Source: Clostridia bacterium (GTDB lineage: Bacteria > Bacillota > Clostridia > Peptostreptococcales > Acidaminobacteraceae). Taken from it: a stretch of 64,000 nt of DNA. Every line of letters begins with the position of its first letter. Positions within the stretch are counted from its first letter, which is position 1. The translations under genes were made by a program, and so were the position numbers. This document shows positions 22,526 to 32,752 of the stretch, piece by piece. The DNA lies in NCBI GenBank assembly GCA_016937975.1, contig JAFGVN010000051.1, forward strand, positions 18,118-82,117, read 5' to 3'. The notes below the pieces were generated by a model. The model worked only from the letters and a program-made list of their open reading frames with translations. It did no database searches and was not told the DNA's origin.

Positions 22526-23649
22526 TGTTCTACTCCATTTCTACTATAATAATTACCTAATATAATCATATCATGACTTACTTTTTTAATATCCTCCAAC
22601 ACTTTTTTCATGGTTGGTTCATTCACATCCCCATCAATATCAATATAAAAGAGATATGCCCATGGTTTATCAACAATTGGTCGAGATTCCAACTTATGCA
22701 TATTTACATTATGCTTTGCAATAACATCTAAAACTTTATACAAAGCTTTTGGTTCATGGGACAATCTTAGTATTAAACTAATTTTATTTGCTGATTTTTG
22801 TGCTTCCTTTTTCATGGCAACAATAACAAATCGAGTCGAATTAAAATCCTGATCTTGAATATCTGATTTGAGAATCGTCATATTATAAGCATTTGCAGCC
22901 TCAACTGACCCAATTGCAGCATTATGTATATCTGAAAGTTCCATCACATGTTTAACACTTTGAGCCGTGTTAAAGTAAGTTGTTAATTGCCATTTTTTAT
23001 CTGATAAGAATCTTCTGGATTGTTTAAAGCCCTGTTCATGTGAAAAAACTTGAGTAATATCTTCTAGTGTAGCACCTTTTAAAGCAATGAGATGATGTTT
23101 AATAGGTAAATAATAATCTCCCACAATTTGAACTTCATATTGTTTCATCAAATCATACACTTCATTAATTGCACCAGTTGAACTGTTTTCTATTGGTAAA
23201 ATTCCATAATCAATTTCCTGATGCAATAATGCATCAAAAACATTCTCAAATCGCTTAAAGGCCTTTTTTTCCTTTACACTTTTAAAATAATGCGTCAAAG
23301 CAATCGAACTAAATGAACCCTCTATGCCTTGAAATCCCACAACAGATTCAGAATAGTCTTTTTCAGTACTCTTTTGTTCACTTTGAATTAATTCTCGTTG
23401 ATAACTTCTTGAATACTCCATCATATCTTTAAAAAAAGCTTTAATAAATCGACTATACTTTTTATTCTTCAAGTGCTTAACATTTTTTTCAATTAAAGCA
23501 ACTTCTCTTTCTTCGTCTTTTAACGGCGTACCACTTTTCATTTTGAAGGCAGCGACTTTTTCAACTACTGCCATACGTTCTTCAAATAATGCCACTAATT
23601 TTTCATCAATTTCATCGATTGTACGTCTTAAACTTTCTATATTTCCCAT
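22522..23649 (-). CDS. pheA: Bifunctional chorismate mutase/prephenate dehydratase
   Basis: 375 residues in three parts: AroQ chorismate mutase (about 1-85; [20 protein letters not shown]), prephenate dehydratase (about 98-275; [42 protein letters not shown]) and a C-terminal ACT domain (about 285-365; [20 protein letters not shown] then HKLESRP) for phenylalanine feedback. It makes phenylpyruvate from chorismate. GAGGGCGTT precedes ATG 23649. Confidence 0.96.
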   Translation of the reverse strand: MGNIESLRRTIDEIDEKLVALFEERMAVVEKVAAFKMKSGTPLKDEEREVALIEKNVKHLKNKKYSRFIKAFFKDMMEYSRSYQRELIQSEQKSTEKDYSESVVGFQGIEGSFSSIALTHYFKSVKEKKAFKRFENVFDALLHQEIDYGILPIENSSTGAINEVYDLMKQYEVQIVGDYYLPIKHHLIALKGATLEDITQVFSHEQGFKQSRRFLSDKKWQLTTYFNTAQSVKHVMELSDIHNAAIGSVEAANAYNMTILKSDIQDQDFNSTRFVIVAMKKEAQKSANKISLILRLSHEPKALYKVLDVIAKHNVNMHKLESRPIVDKPWAYLFYIDIDGDVNEPTMKKVLEDIKKVSHDMIILGNYYSRNGVEQ

Positions 23650-23713
23650 AACGCCCTCTAATTCTATCCAATATATTATCAGTAGTGTATTGGCTTTTTG
23701 AACTTATGTCAAG

Positions 23714-25171
23714 TTATTTCAAGTATCTATCTACAATCTCCATGACTTCCTCACCATAGACAGTTTTCAAAGTTTCAATCAAATCTTCATATCTTAAAAT
23801 CCCATATACATAGTTGCTATATAAACTTTGAACAAAGGTCTTTAACTTCTCATCACCATAAGTCTTATAGATTTCATCATACATCAATGCTGGTGTGACA
23901 TATGCAGCTACACCATATTCTGACCAATCTGCATAATCTTTTGCAGATTTTAATACGGTAATATTCTCTATACCATATTTATTTCTACGGTCTCGATAAT
24001 ACTTAAGTGTTCGATCATAATAGGCCTTCTTATAAACTGCCTGATCAAAATACATGGTAAAATAAGTTGTTAATCCTTCATCAATCCAACCTTCATCAAT
24101 TTCATCATCGCCTATTAAACTGTAAAACCATTGATGTACAGATTCATGTACTATGGTTTGACGCAGATTCGTAATGTCAAAATCATAGAAATACTGATCT
24201 GAAATCATAACGAGTCCTGGATATTCCATTCCTGATGGGAATGTCGTAATAACAACACTGTAACTCTTATAGGGATAATCTCCAATGAAATCTTCATATA
24301 AGAGTAAGGTTTCTTCTGCAAAGGTCAATGCATGATCTGTCCAGTAATGATTGCTCAAGGAAGACGGATAATATAAATAAACCAAAGTGTCGTTGACAAG
24401 TTTTTCTTTGATTAAAAACTTGTCACTGAGCACAAAAGCAAAATCTCTCATCCTATCCGCTCTAAAATGATAAGTCTTATCTTCTTTTTGATACAGATAG
24501 CCTGAAGCAGATGGTATATAACCTTCCGGCAAAGTTAAAGTGACATCATAATTGGCAACCTCACTATAAAAAGGATCACCCACATCATAATATGGGTCCA
24601 AATTCCAACCCTCATCATCATAAACTGCAAGAATAGGATACCAGTTACCCAAGTTATAGATGCCTTGGATACTTCCAAATCTTTCGGTAGTAGATGAGAC
24701 TTGGATTACAAAATCCATTTCAATCATATAATCTTCACCAGGAATCAAATCAAAGGGAAGTTTCAACACCGTATCTATGGGTTCATAAGAATACTCTATT
24801 GTTTTCCCATTAATAAGAACGTTCTTAATCTCAATAGAACCTTCTTGCGTCATTGCTTTTGTAACCTCTTGATCAAATAGTGAAGGATGACTGCTGCTTT
24901 TAAAAGCGTTTGGATAAACATGAAGATACAACGCCTCCAGTGCTTCTGTTTCATCATAATGATATGTAATGGTTTCTTTACCAATTAATTGATCTTTCTC
25001 ATCATCAAGGGTTACTTCAATATCGTAATAATTTAAAGTGTTATCTGTAAAATCACTGAGTTCTTGAACTGTTAATGTCACATTCTCAATAGGTTCACTT
25101 GTATAGACGTCCTCATTGTTAGAGCATCCCACTAAAAAGAAGACCATCACGAGTATCCATATTCTTTTCAT
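23714..25171 (-). CDS. M1-family metallopeptidase lipoprotein
   Basis: 485 residues from ATG 25171 (GAGGTTGATAGAG is better placed than for an ATG at 25186). Lipobox LVGC (Cys16). HESVHQWFYS...DEGWIDEGLTTYF supplies the HExxH-x18-E zinc site of M1 aminopeptidases; the N-terminal part is the saddle-like beta domain (DIEVTLDDEKDQLIG to YHFRADRMRDFAFVLS). Anchored outside the membrane, it probably cleaves peptides. The usual GxMEN motif is GMEYPGL here, so the substrate pocket is atypical. Confidence 0.85.
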   Translation of the reverse strand: MKRIWILVMVFFLVGCSNNEDVYTSEPIENVTLTVQELSDFTDNTLNYYDIEVTLDDEKDQLIGKETITYHYDETEALEALYLHVYPNAFKSSSHPSLFDQEVTKAMTQEGSIEIKNVLINGKTIEYSYEPIDTVLKLPFDLIPGEDYMIEMDFVIQVSSTTERFGSIQGIYNLGNWYPILAVYDDEGWNLDPYYDVGDPFYSEVANYDVTLTLPEGYIPSASGYLYQKEDKTYHFRADRMRDFAFVLSDKFLIKEKLVNDTLVYLYYPSSLSNHYWTDHALTFAEETLLLYEDFIGDYPYKSYSVVITTFPSGMEYPGLVMISDQYFYDFDITNLRQTIVHESVHQWFYSLIGDDEIDEGWIDEGLTTYFTMYFDQAVYKKAYYDRTLKYYRDRRNKYGIENITVLKSAKDYADWSEYGVAAYVTPALMYDEIYKTYGDEKLKTFVQSLYSNYVYGILRYEDLIETLKTVYGEEVMEIVDRYLK

Positions 25172-25206
25172 CTCTATCAACCTCATTTCATATGCAAAAG
25201 ATGAAG

Positions 25207-25665
25207 CTATGCTTCATCAATTAAATCTTCATCTATAACGATTCTGTGACTATCCTTAGCCGTTGATAAGACAAGATAGGTATATGTATTTTTAGCAAAA
25301 TGATTGATTTCGTCAATCAAGTGTTCCAAATGTGAAGAATTTTGAGCTCTTACCTTGACTAAAAAACATGTATTACCAGTAACCTTATGTACTTCCACAA
25401 CCTCATTCATCTCAGCCAAACGATCAGCCATCTCTTTAATTTCCAAATTACCAACAGGGACTGTAATAAAGGCAGTCATATCCATGCCTACTTTTGAAGC
25501 ATCAATTATTGCTGTATAGCCTTTGATAATGCCTTCATTTTCAAGTTTTTTTACCCGTTCTTTTGTAGCAGTTGTTGATAATCCTATCATTCTACCTAAC
25601 TCTGCAATACTTAACTTACCATTTATCTGAAGTTCTGTGAGTATTTCATAATCATACTTATCCAT
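25207..25665 (-). CDS. Lrp/AsnC family transcriptional regulator
   Basis: 152 residues from ATG 25665 (AAAGGATTTTAC). N-terminal HTH (YDYEILTELQINGKLSIAEL, LGRMIGLSTTATKERVKKLE) and a C-terminal RAM effector domain (AFITVPVGNLEIKE to TYTYLVLSTAKD). Such proteins sense amino acids and form octamers. The gene lies 20 bp upstream of the M1 lipoprotein gene and may be co-transcribed. Confidence 0.93.
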   Translation of the reverse strand: MDKYDYEILTELQINGKLSIAELGRMIGLSTTATKERVKKLENEGIIKGYTAIIDASKVGMDMTAFITVPVGNLEIKEMADRLAEMNEVVEVHKVTGNTCFLVKVRAQNSSHLEHLIDEINHFAKNTYTYLVLSTAKDSHRIVIDEDLIDEA

Positions 25666-25793
25666 GTAAAATCCTTTCTTTCCAATTAATTCACCCAGAT
25701 TTATCATAACATAATTTCAATTTGAAAACCATTAAGGCTACATTATTCCTAGTTTCCAATTCCTGTGTTATACTGATTGACAAGGAGATTAAT

Positions 25794-26336
25794 ATGAAAA
25801 CAATCTATGTATATACTGATGGAGCTTGCTCAGGCAATCAATATGATAATAATATAGGTGGCTATGGTGCTATATTGCAATATGGTCCACATAAAAAAGA
25901 AATCTATGGTGGCGAAAAAAATACCACCAACAATAGAATGGAGCTTCTAGCCATTATAGAAGCATTGAAGCTTATCAAAGAAGAAGATATCTATTTAGAA
26001 ATCTATTCGGACAGTTCATATGTAGTAGAATGTTTTGTCCAAGGCTGGTTCTTGAACTGGGAAAAAAACGGTTGGAAAACATCAAAGAAAACCCCCGTTG
26101 AAAATCAAGAGTTATGGATGACTTTAATTCAGTTAGTCAGGTCTTTTCATGAAGTTAAGTTTTACAGAGTTAAGGGTCATTTGGATTTGAATAAGCAGGC
26201 AGAAGTTAAAAAGTGGTATGAAAAATTCACTGCTCAGAAAAACATTTCTTATGAAGATTATACCTATTTGGTAACTATGAACAATCGAGCAGACGAATTG
26301 GCAAATATTGCCATGGATGAAATCAAGACAAAATAA
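25794..26336 (+). CDS. rnhA: Ribonuclease HI
   Basis: 180 residues from ATG 25794, where AAGGAGATTAAT decides the start. Catalytic residues: Asp in YTDGACSGN, Glu in NRMELLAIIEAL, Asp in YSDSSYVVE, and Asp in NNRADELAN. It removes RNA from RNA-DNA hybrids. The insert HLDLNKQAEVKKWYEKFTAQ is longer than in short RNases H. A weak TATACT (25769-25774) is upstream. It is a plus-strand gene among minus-strand neighbours. Confidence 0.94.
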   Translation: MKTIYVYTDGACSGNQYDNNIGGYGAILQYGPHKKEIYGGEKNTTNNRMELLAIIEALKLIKEEDIYLEIYSDSSYVVECFVQGWFLNWEKNGWKTSKKTPVENQELWMTLIQLVRSFHEVKFYRVKGHLDLNKQAEVKKWYEKFTAQKNISYEDYTYLVTMNNRADELANIAMDEIKTK

Positions 26337-26338
26337 TA

Positions 26339-26364
26339 AAGTACCCAATTGGGTACTTATTTTT
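26339..26364 (+). terminator. Bidirectional terminator between rnhA and the TPR gene
   Basis: AAGTACCC and GGGTACTT flank AATT, with T-run (ATTTTTTA) on the right. Confidence 0.9.
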
Positions 26365-26795
26365 TATAATCTTGCTTTATAGATGACTTCAGCTCTTTCT
26401 GTAATGAAATCTTCTCTTTTTTCCATCATTTTTTGTACATATTCTCCCATTTCCGGATTTATTGGCTCTAAGAATTCAGTCATATTTTCAAAGGTTTCAA
26501 ACATATCCATGCCTGCTAATAAATAGCTCTTTGCCATATCTACTTGACACCACTCATAAAGACCATCTTCTTCTTCATAATTATTGATGATTTCTTGATA
26601 CAAGTCATTTGCTCTAAGATAATCTCTTCCATAAAGAAAGCCAATAAGATCTGCAAAGTGTTTCATTGCCCAATAATATACTTTGGGTTCATCTTCAGAG
26701 CCTTCCAATATGAGTTTATATTGTTCTATAGCCAGCTCAAAGTTTCTTTCTTGTGTTAATTTCTGTCCTTTTTCTATTTCCAATTTCCAATCCAT
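26364..26795 (-). CDS. Small TPR-like protein
   Basis: 143 residues from the second of two consecutive ATGs (AAGGAGATATATG spacing). Two tetratricopeptide-like helical pairs: KGQKLTQERNFELAIEQYKL and GRDYLRANDLYQEIINNYEE. The product is acidic and cytosolic. No catalytic motif. Likely a protein-protein adaptor; partner unknown. Confidence 0.75.
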   Translation of the reverse strand: MDWKLEIEKGQKLTQERNFELAIEQYKLILEGSEDEPKVYYWAMKHFADLIGFLYGRDYLRANDLYQEIINNYEEEDGLYEWCQVDMAKSYLLAGMDMFETFENMTEFLEPINPEMGEYVQKMMEKREDFITERAEVIYKARL

Positions 26796-26862
26796 CATAT
26801 ATCTCCTTCCATAGTCTATTATATTATATCATTGAATTTAATTTTGAAGAAGAAAACCAAAA

Positions 26863-26885
26863 AAGAACAGGTAAAACCTGTTCTT
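26863..26885 (-). terminator. Terminator after the ABC exporter operon
   Basis: AAGAACAGGT and ACCTGTTCTT form a 10-bp stem with a 3-nt loop, followed by TTTTTTGG on the minus strand. Confidence 0.88.
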
Positions 26886-28932
26886 AAGCTGTATGTTCAA
26901 ATTGTGAATAGTATAGGCTTGCATAAAAACCATTTTGCTTTAATAGATTTTCATGATTACCTTGTTCAATAATATCACCATCTTTCATAACGAAGATGAT
27001 ATCTGCATCTCTAATGGTTGAAAGTCTGTGAGCAATGATGAAACTCGTTCTACCTTCCATCAATCGATCCATCGCTCTTTGAATTTGAACTTCAGTTCTT
27101 GTATCGACAGAACTTGTCGCTTCGTCGAGGATTAATATTTTTGGATCTTTCAGTATTGTTCTCGCTATGGTTAACAGCTGCTTTTGACCTTCTGAAATAT
27201 TGTTTATATCTTCATTGATAATCATATTATAGCCGTCTGGCAGCATATGAATAAAGGTATCCGCATGGGCTGCTTTTGCCGCTTGTATGACTTCTTCATC
27301 TGTAGCATCTAAACGACCATAGCGGATGTTTTCCATAATAGATGTATTGTAAAGCCAAGTATCTTGTAATACCATACCTAATTGACTTCTTAGATCATAT
27401 CTTGTCATATCATTGATATTTTCACCATCTATTTTAATTTGACCAGATTGTAAATCATAGAAACGCATTAGTAATTTTACTATCGTTGTTTTACCTGCAC
27501 CCGTTGGTCCTACAATGGCAACTTTTTGACCTGATTTAACTTCAGCATTAAAGTTATTGATAATGATTTGCTCATCATTATAGCCAAAGCGAACATTTTC
27601 AAAGGAAACTTTACCATCTAAGTGATCAACACTCTCTAAATTCGATTCATCAGCAAGTTCTTCATCTTCCTCGAGGAATTCAAAGATTCTTTCAGCAGCA
27701 GCAACTGTTTGTTGCAATACATTGGAAATGTTCGCCAACTGTGACAGTGGCTGCGTAAAGTTTCTTGTATACTGAATAAAGGCTTGAATATCACCTACTT
27801 GGATAGTACCTTTGATTACCAATGTACCTCCTAAGATTGATACCAAAACATATCCGATGTTACCAATAATATTCATCATAGGCATCATCATACCTGATAA
27901 AAACTGAGATTTCCAAGCACTCGTGTGTAACTCATCATTTAATCTTGAGAATGTTTCGATACTCTTTTCTTCACCATTAAAAGCTTTAACAACTAAGTGT
28001 GACCCATACATTTCTTCAATATGTCCATTGACATGACCCAAATACTCTTGTTGACGTTTAAAATATTTCTGTGAACGCTTCACAATAAACATCACGCTGA
28101 ACATCGTTAATGGCAATATCAACAGTGCTACAAGAGTCATCACAACTGAAATAGATAACATCATTACCAAAATACCTACAACGGTTGTGAGTGATGTAAT
28201 GAGTTGAGATAAACTTTGATTCAAAGTCTGATTAAAGGTTTCAACGTCATTTGTCATTCTCGAAAGAACTTCACCATGACTGGTTTGATCAAAATACTTA
28301 AGTGGTAATTTATTGATTTTCTCAGCAATATTTTTTCTTAAATTATAACTAATTCTCATCGAAACGCCTGACATCATATATCTCTGAATATAACTGAATA
28401 TAGAGCTTAAAATATATAATCCCAATAGCGTTAAAAGTACCATTTCAATATAATCAAAATTAATACCTACGCCACCTTTTAAAGATGAAATAAAACCTGT
28501 AAAAATTTCTGTAGTTACTTTACCCATGAGCTTTGGACCAACAATTCCAAAAATTGCACTTGCCATAGCAAAGATAATTACAGTAATAATGATTGTACGG
28601 TATGCTTTTAAATAGCTCAGAAGCTTTTTCATGGTACCTTTAAAGTCTTTTGCTTTCTTAACTGGGCCCATCATACCATGTGCTCCCGGACCACCTCTTC
28701 CTGGACCTCTTTGTGCACCGATTTTCTTTAAATCTTCTTGTATCAATCCTTTTTCTTTTAATTCCCTCTGCAACTCCTCAGGACTTAATTCTTTTGTTAA
28801 ATGTTGGTTTAAAACTTCTGTTTCAAAACCTTTTTTTGATAGATATTCTCTAATTTGCTCATCTGACATACCCATAGAACGCATACGTTCTATTTTCTTT
28901 AAAGGAGATGATTTATCTTTTTTTCTACTCAT
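26884..28932 (-). CDS. ABC exporter subunit with catalytically complete ATPase
   Basis: 682 residues. About 70 N-terminal residues form a UBA/SHOCT-like helical segment (ERMRSMGMSDEQIREYLSKK) followed by a glycine-rich hinge; then a six-helix type IV membrane domain and an NBD with Walker A GPTGAGKTT, signature ISEGQKQLLTIAR, Walker B ILILDEATSSVD and H-loop IIAHRLST. Paired with the next gene (4-bp overlap) it forms a heterodimeric multidrug/peptide exporter of the BmrCD/LmrCD type. Here the signature is SEGQ, not SGGQ. Regulated by the adjacent MarR gene. Confidence 0.92.
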   Translation of the reverse strand: MSRKKDKSSPLKKIERMRSMGMSDEQIREYLSKKGFETEVLNQHLTKELSPEELQRELKEKGLIQEDLKKIGAQRGPGRGGPGAHGMMGPVKKAKDFKGTMKKLLSYLKAYRTIIITVIIFAMASAIFGIVGPKLMGKVTTEIFTGFISSLKGGVGINFDYIEMVLLTLLGLYILSSIFSYIQRYMMSGVSMRISYNLRKNIAEKINKLPLKYFDQTSHGEVLSRMTNDVETFNQTLNQSLSQLITSLTTVVGILVMMLSISVVMTLVALLILPLTMFSVMFIVKRSQKYFKRQQEYLGHVNGHIEEMYGSHLVVKAFNGEEKSIETFSRLNDELHTSAWKSQFLSGMMMPMMNIIGNIGYVLVSILGGTLVIKGTIQVGDIQAFIQYTRNFTQPLSQLANISNVLQQTVAAAERIFEFLEEDEELADESNLESVDHLDGKVSFENVRFGYNDEQIIINNFNAEVKSGQKVAIVGPTGAGKTTIVKLLMRFYDLQSGQIKIDGENINDMTRYDLRSQLGMVLQDTWLYNTSIMENIRYGRLDATDEEVIQAAKAAHADTFIHMLPDGYNMIINEDINNISEGQKQLLTIARTILKDPKILILDEATSSVDTRTEVQIQRAMDRLMEGRTSFIIAHRLSTIRDADIIFVMKDGDIIEQGNHENLLKQNGFYASLYYSQFEHTA

Positions 28933-31112
28933 GACAACTCCTCCTTTGTTAATTGAGTACTTGCAATTTCATAGTAAGTATCACATGACTTCAACAGTTC
29001 CTCATGTGTACCTATGCCTACCATTTTGCCATCTTCCAACACAATGATTTGATCTGCATTCATAATGGTTGAAACTCTTTGAGCAATGACAATCATGGTT
29101 TTATCTGAAGCATATTCGTGTAATGCTTTTCTTAACTGTGCATCTGTCTTAAAGTCAAGGGCTGAAAAACTATCATCAAAGATAAAAATTTCTGGTTTTT
29201 TTACTAATGCTCTTGCAATAGACAATCTCTGTTTTTGTCCACCTGAGTAGTTTTGTCCACCTTGTGCAACCAATTTGTTTAAGCCTTCCTCACCTTGAAT
29301 AATCTCTGAACCTTGTGCAATTTCCATGGCTTGAGTTAGTTCTTCTACAGTTGCATTTTCTTTACCATACTTTAAATTTGAAGTAATTGAGCCACTAAAC
29401 AAGTATGATTTTTGAGGTACATATCCTATTTGTGCTCTTAAATCTTCTTGAGTAAGTTCTTTTACATTGACACCTGAAACTTCAATTGAACCTTCCGTAG
29501 CATCATAAAATCTATTAATCAGATTAACGAGTGTTGTCTTACCTGCACCAGTTGATCCAATAATTGCAGTCATTTGACCTGGTTTAGCTTCAAAACTGAT
29601 ATCCTTTAGCATACAAGTATCAGCACCTGGATATTTAAATTTAACATTCTTAAATTGTACTAAACCTTTTTTATTCACTTCTGGTTTAGATGGTTGCTGA
29701 GGATCAAGAATTGTAATATCAGTTTCCAAAACATCTGCAATTCTCGCTGCTGATACAGAAGCTCTAGGCACCATAATAAACATCATAGATAACATTAAGA
29801 AGGACATAATAATTTGCATTGCATATTGCATATATGCCATCATGTCACCAACTTGCATATTTGCATCCGCAATTTCTTTTGCACCAAGCCATATAATCAT
29901 AACCATAACACCATTCATGACAAACATCATTACTGGGAACAAAAGTGCCATTAAACGATTGACAAACAAGTTGATTTTTGTTAATTCTTCGTTAGTTTCA
30001 TCAAAACGACTTTCTTCAAATTTCTGAGTATTAAAGGCTCTAATAACCAACATACCGGATAAATGCTCTCTGATAATTAGATTAACCTTATCTACCATCT
30101 TTTGAATCATTTTAAATTTAGGTAGAGCAATTGTAAAGAGTATTCCTATTACCATCATTAAAATAATAACAGCCAATGCAATGATCCAAGACATTGAAAC
30201 ATTTTTATCAAGGGCTCTAATAACACCACCGATTCCCATTAATGGGGCATAGAACACCATACGAATCATAAGAACCAAAATGTTCTGTACTTGTGTAATG
30301 TCATTTGTACTTCTTGTTATTAAGGACGCCGTAGAGAATTTATCAAATTCTGTATTTGAAAAACTCAATACCCGTTTGAAAACATCATTCCTTAGGTTTC
30401 TTGCAACGCCTGCACCAATTCTTGCAGCAAAGAAACCAACTGCAATTGAACTCAATGCACCAATTAATGTTATAACCAGCATCAATGCACCAGTTTTTAT
30501 AATAAATTTACTTTGCATATTGCCAATATCAACGCCAATTTCTTCATAATATGTCTTTACCATGTTGATATTCATTTGACTTGCCAATTCATCACTCATG
30601 CCAGACATGTTATTAGACATACCACTTAAAATCTCACCACGAGCTTCAGCAGGCATATTAAGTAATATTGAAATAACATCCGATCCAGCAGGAATCTTCT
30701 GGTCATTAAAGATCATATCCTCTCCGCTGTTCATTTGAATACGAATAGAGATAATCATATTAAATGCTGGTGTAATTGAAGTTTTATATGCTTTTTCTTC
30801 ATCAGCATTTAAGTCTTTTAAAACATATAGGGGTTGATCGAGTTTGAAATCGTGATTTTCAGAATAGCTATAATAGGTCTCTAACAACTCTATTGATCCA
30901 TCATCTAAAAATTCTTTCAAGATTTCATAATCATTTACAGTTAATATTTCAGGAATTTCCTCTTCAACACCGCTTTGTTGAATACCAATATTAACGATTT
31001 TTGATAAGTAATCTGGCAATGCCAAATCCATTTGCGCTTGAACATATAATAATCCAATTGCGATTAAAAGTAACAAGATAAATGGCTTGATATACGATTT
31101 AAGCCTTAACAT
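28929..31112 (-). CDS. ABC exporter subunit with degenerate ATPase site
   Basis: 727 residues. A large extracellular loop follows helix 1 (about residues 30-190), which is unusual in length, then the remaining five helices and an NBD. Walker A GSTGAGKTT and signature YSGGQKQRLSIAR are intact, but Walker B ends IFIFDDSFSALD (Asp for catalytic Glu) and the H-loop is IAQRVST (Gln for His). This is the typical degenerate half of heterodimeric exporters; its partner supplies the catalytic residues. Confidence 0.92.
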   Translation of the reverse strand: MLRLKSYIKPFILLLLIAIGLLYVQAQMDLALPDYLSKIVNIGIQQSGVEEEIPEILTVNDYEILKEFLDDGSIELLETYYSYSENHDFKLDQPLYVLKDLNADEEKAYKTSITPAFNMIISIRIQMNSGEDMIFNDQKIPAGSDVISILLNMPAEARGEILSGMSNNMSGMSDELASQMNINMVKTYYEEIGVDIGNMQSKFIIKTGALMLVITLIGALSSIAVGFFAARIGAGVARNLRNDVFKRVLSFSNTEFDKFSTASLITRSTNDITQVQNILVLMIRMVFYAPLMGIGGVIRALDKNVSMSWIIALAVIILMMVIGILFTIALPKFKMIQKMVDKVNLIIREHLSGMLVIRAFNTQKFEESRFDETNEELTKINLFVNRLMALLFPVMMFVMNGVMVMIIWLGAKEIADANMQVGDMMAYMQYAMQIIMSFLMLSMMFIMVPRASVSAARIADVLETDITILDPQQPSKPEVNKKGLVQFKNVKFKYPGADTCMLKDISFEAKPGQMTAIIGSTGAGKTTLVNLINRFYDATEGSIEVSGVNVKELTQEDLRAQIGYVPQKSYLFSGSITSNLKYGKENATVEELTQAMEIAQGSEIIQGEEGLNKLVAQGGQNYSGGQKQRLSIARALVKKPEIFIFDDSFSALDFKTDAQLRKALHEYASDKTMIVIAQRVSTIMNADQIIVLEDGKMVGIGTHEELLKSCDTYYEIASTQLTKEELS

Positions 31113-31120
31113 TCATTCAC

Positions 31121-31537
31121 CTACTCTTCCAGTTTGTTCAAAATTTCCATTATGCCTATAAAATGTTCTTTTAAAGCTTGTTGATCTTCATTTGTTAAAG
31201 GTGCCAATCTCTCTCTAATGGTCTCCAACATGGCTTTTTTATGGTTTTTAACCTCAATCATTCCTTTCTCGGTGATATAAAGGTTAATTTGTCGCCTATC
31301 ATTCTCATCTCTTTCTCGTTTCAAATAGTTTTCTTCAATCAAACCATTTACAGCAGTGGTCATGTTCGGTTTGGAAATATGCAATTTGTCACAATAGTAT
31401 TTCATAGGTTTACCATTATGATCTGCAATCACAAATAGAATTCGATTTGTTTGACCATGCAGTTTCTTATTTTTAAAAATCTTTTTGTGTACGAGAGGAA
31501 ATAACCCGATAAAATATTCTTCAATTGACTTGTCCAT
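31121..31537 (-). CDS. MarR-family regulator
   Basis: 138 residues. Winged helix: NRILFVIADHNGKPMKYYCD, KLHISKPNMTTAVNGLIEEN, RERDENDRRQINLYITEKG. The first gene of the exporter operon, 8 bp upstream of the ABC genes, so it is expected to repress itself and them. A perfect 33-bp palindrome covers the promoter. Ligands are unknown, probably hydrophobic compounds. AGGAGGATAATC precedes ATG 31537. Confidence 0.93.
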   Translation of the reverse strand: MDKSIEEYFIGLFPLVHKKIFKNKKLHGQTNRILFVIADHNGKPMKYYCDKLHISKPNMTTAVNGLIEENYLKRERDENDRRQINLYITEKGMIEVKNHKKAMLETIRERLAPLTNEDQQALKEHFIGIMEILNKLEE

Positions 31538-31554
31538 GATTATCCTCCTAATTT

Positions 31555-31605
31555 AGTTATAAAATATAACAGTTATATTTTATAACTATTATTATGCTTT
31601 GTCTA
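31555..31605 (-). promoter_or_regulatory. Promoter and 33-bp palindromic operator of the MarR-ABC operon
   Basis: TAGACA (31600-31605), 17-bp spacer, TAAAAT (31577-31582). The palindrome AGTTATAAAATATAAC-A-GTTATATTTTATAACT (31555-31587) has perfect 16-bp arms, covers the -10 and extends over the transcription start. Confidence 0.85.
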
Positions 31606-31708
31606 CCTTTTTATATTTTCTTTATATTTCAAAAAAAATATCCCGAAAATGAAGGTATTATTTAGCAATTACCTTACATCAAGGAATAAAAGTATTTTTT
31701 ATACTAAA

Positions 31709-31737
31709 AAACCAGCTTAAATGCATTAAGCTGGTTT
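31709..31737 (-). terminator. Terminator after rpsR
   Basis: AAACCAGCTTAA and TTAAGCTGGTTT form a 12-bp stem with a 5-nt loop, followed by TTTTTAG on the minus strand. Confidence 0.93.
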
Positions 31738-31742
31738 ATAAA

Positions 31743-31970
31743 TTATTTTGTAAATGGAATTAAAGCCATAATACGAGCTCTTTTAACTTCAATAGTTAAC
31801 GCTCTTTGATGCTTAGCACAAGTACCTGTTACTCTTCTAGGTAAAATTTTACCTCTTTCAGATAAGTATCTTTGTAATTTCTTAACATCTTTATAATCGA
31901 TTTTAGAATCTTTGTTTTGGCAGAATGCACAAACTTTTTTTCTTCTGCTCATTGGTTTCTTTAAACTCAT
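31743..31970 (-). CDS. rpsR: 30S ribosomal protein S18
   Basis: 75 residues. [60 protein letters not shown] are S18 sequence; two CxxC-type cysteines (CAFC) suggest a zinc-binding form. Last gene of rpsF-ssb-rpsR. S18 binds S6 on the ribosome platform. Length is normal. Confidence 0.98.
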   Translation of the reverse strand: MSLKKPMSRRKKVCAFCQNKDSKIDYKDVKKLQRYLSERGKILPRRVTGTCAKHQRALTIEVKRARIMALIPFTK

Positions 31971-31984
31971 TGTTCTCCTCCTTC

Positions 31985-32455
31985 TTAGAATGGAATGTCA
32001 TCATCTCCATCAATCGCTTGGAAATTACCATAATCATCTTCATATGGAGATCTATTTTGCGACTGTGGTTGATTATAGTTTTGTTGATTACTTTGTCTTT
32101 GTTGTTGTTGTCCTTGGTAAGAAGGTTGATCAGATTTTTCGCCCCACTCTAAGAACTCAACTCGATTTGCAAGTACCTCTACACTATAATGCTTAACGCC
32201 ATTTTTGTCTTCGTAATTATTATTTCTTAAATTTCCGTTAATTGCTACTAAACGACCTTTCTTTAGGTAGTTCGCACAATTTTCAGCTTGTTTACCCCAA
32301 ACAACAACATTAAAGAAATCTGCATCAGGCTGACCTTCGCGCTTGAATTCTCTATTTACAGCTAATGCAAATCTTGCAACAGCTGTACCACTGTTAGGAA
32401 TAAATCTTAATTCAGGGTCTCTTGTCAATCTACCAATTAAAATGACTTGATTCAT
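31985..32455 (-). CDS. ssb: Single-stranded DNA-binding protein
   Basis: 156 residues. [60 protein letters not shown] form the OB-fold; a Gln/Asn-rich linker precedes the acidic tip DGDDDIPF, which recruits replication proteins. Between rpsF and rpsR, as usual in Firmicutes. AGGGTGGTATT before ATG 32455. Confidence 0.98.
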   Translation of the reverse strand: MNQVILIGRLTRDPELRFIPNSGTAVARFALAVNREFKREGQPDADFFNVVVWGKQAENCANYLKKGRLVAINGNLRNNNYEDKNGVKHYSVEVLANRVEFLEWGEKSDQPSYQGQQQQRQSNQQNYNQPQSQNRSPYEDDYGNFQAIDGDDDIPF

Positions 32456-32464
32456 AATACCACC

Positions 32465-32752
32465 CTATTTCTCTTCTTTGTTAATAACCACGTATCTAAT
32501 GACATCGTCAGAGATTTTGAAATTTCTTTCCAACTCTTTAGGAAGTTCTGGGTTTGCTTTGAAATCAACTAAAACGTAGTAACCTTCGTTAAGTTTTTCA
32601 ATTTCATAAGCTAATTTTCTCGTACCCCACTCGTCAACATTAGTAACTTCACCATCGTTATTAATGATACCAGTGAATTTCTCGATTAATTCGATACGAG
32701 CTGCTTCCTCGATATTTGCTTTCAATACAAATAAAGTTTCATACTTTCTCAT
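32465..32752 (-). CDS. rpsF: 30S ribosomal protein S6
   Basis: 95 residues with YETLFVLKANIEEAARIELI, DEWGTRKLAYEIEKLNEGYY and YVLVDFKANPELPKELERNF, the S6 motifs. First gene of the operon, with the ribosome binding site ATAGGGAGGTG. A leader hairpin GTAATAG/CTATTAC (32798-32817) lies upstream, but I see no clear S6:S18 CCG binding site. Confidence 0.98.
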   Translation of the reverse strand: MRKYETLFVLKANIEEAARIELIEKFTGIINNDGEVTNVDEWGTRKLAYEIEKLNEGYYVLVDFKANPELPKELERNFKISDDVIRYVVINKEEK

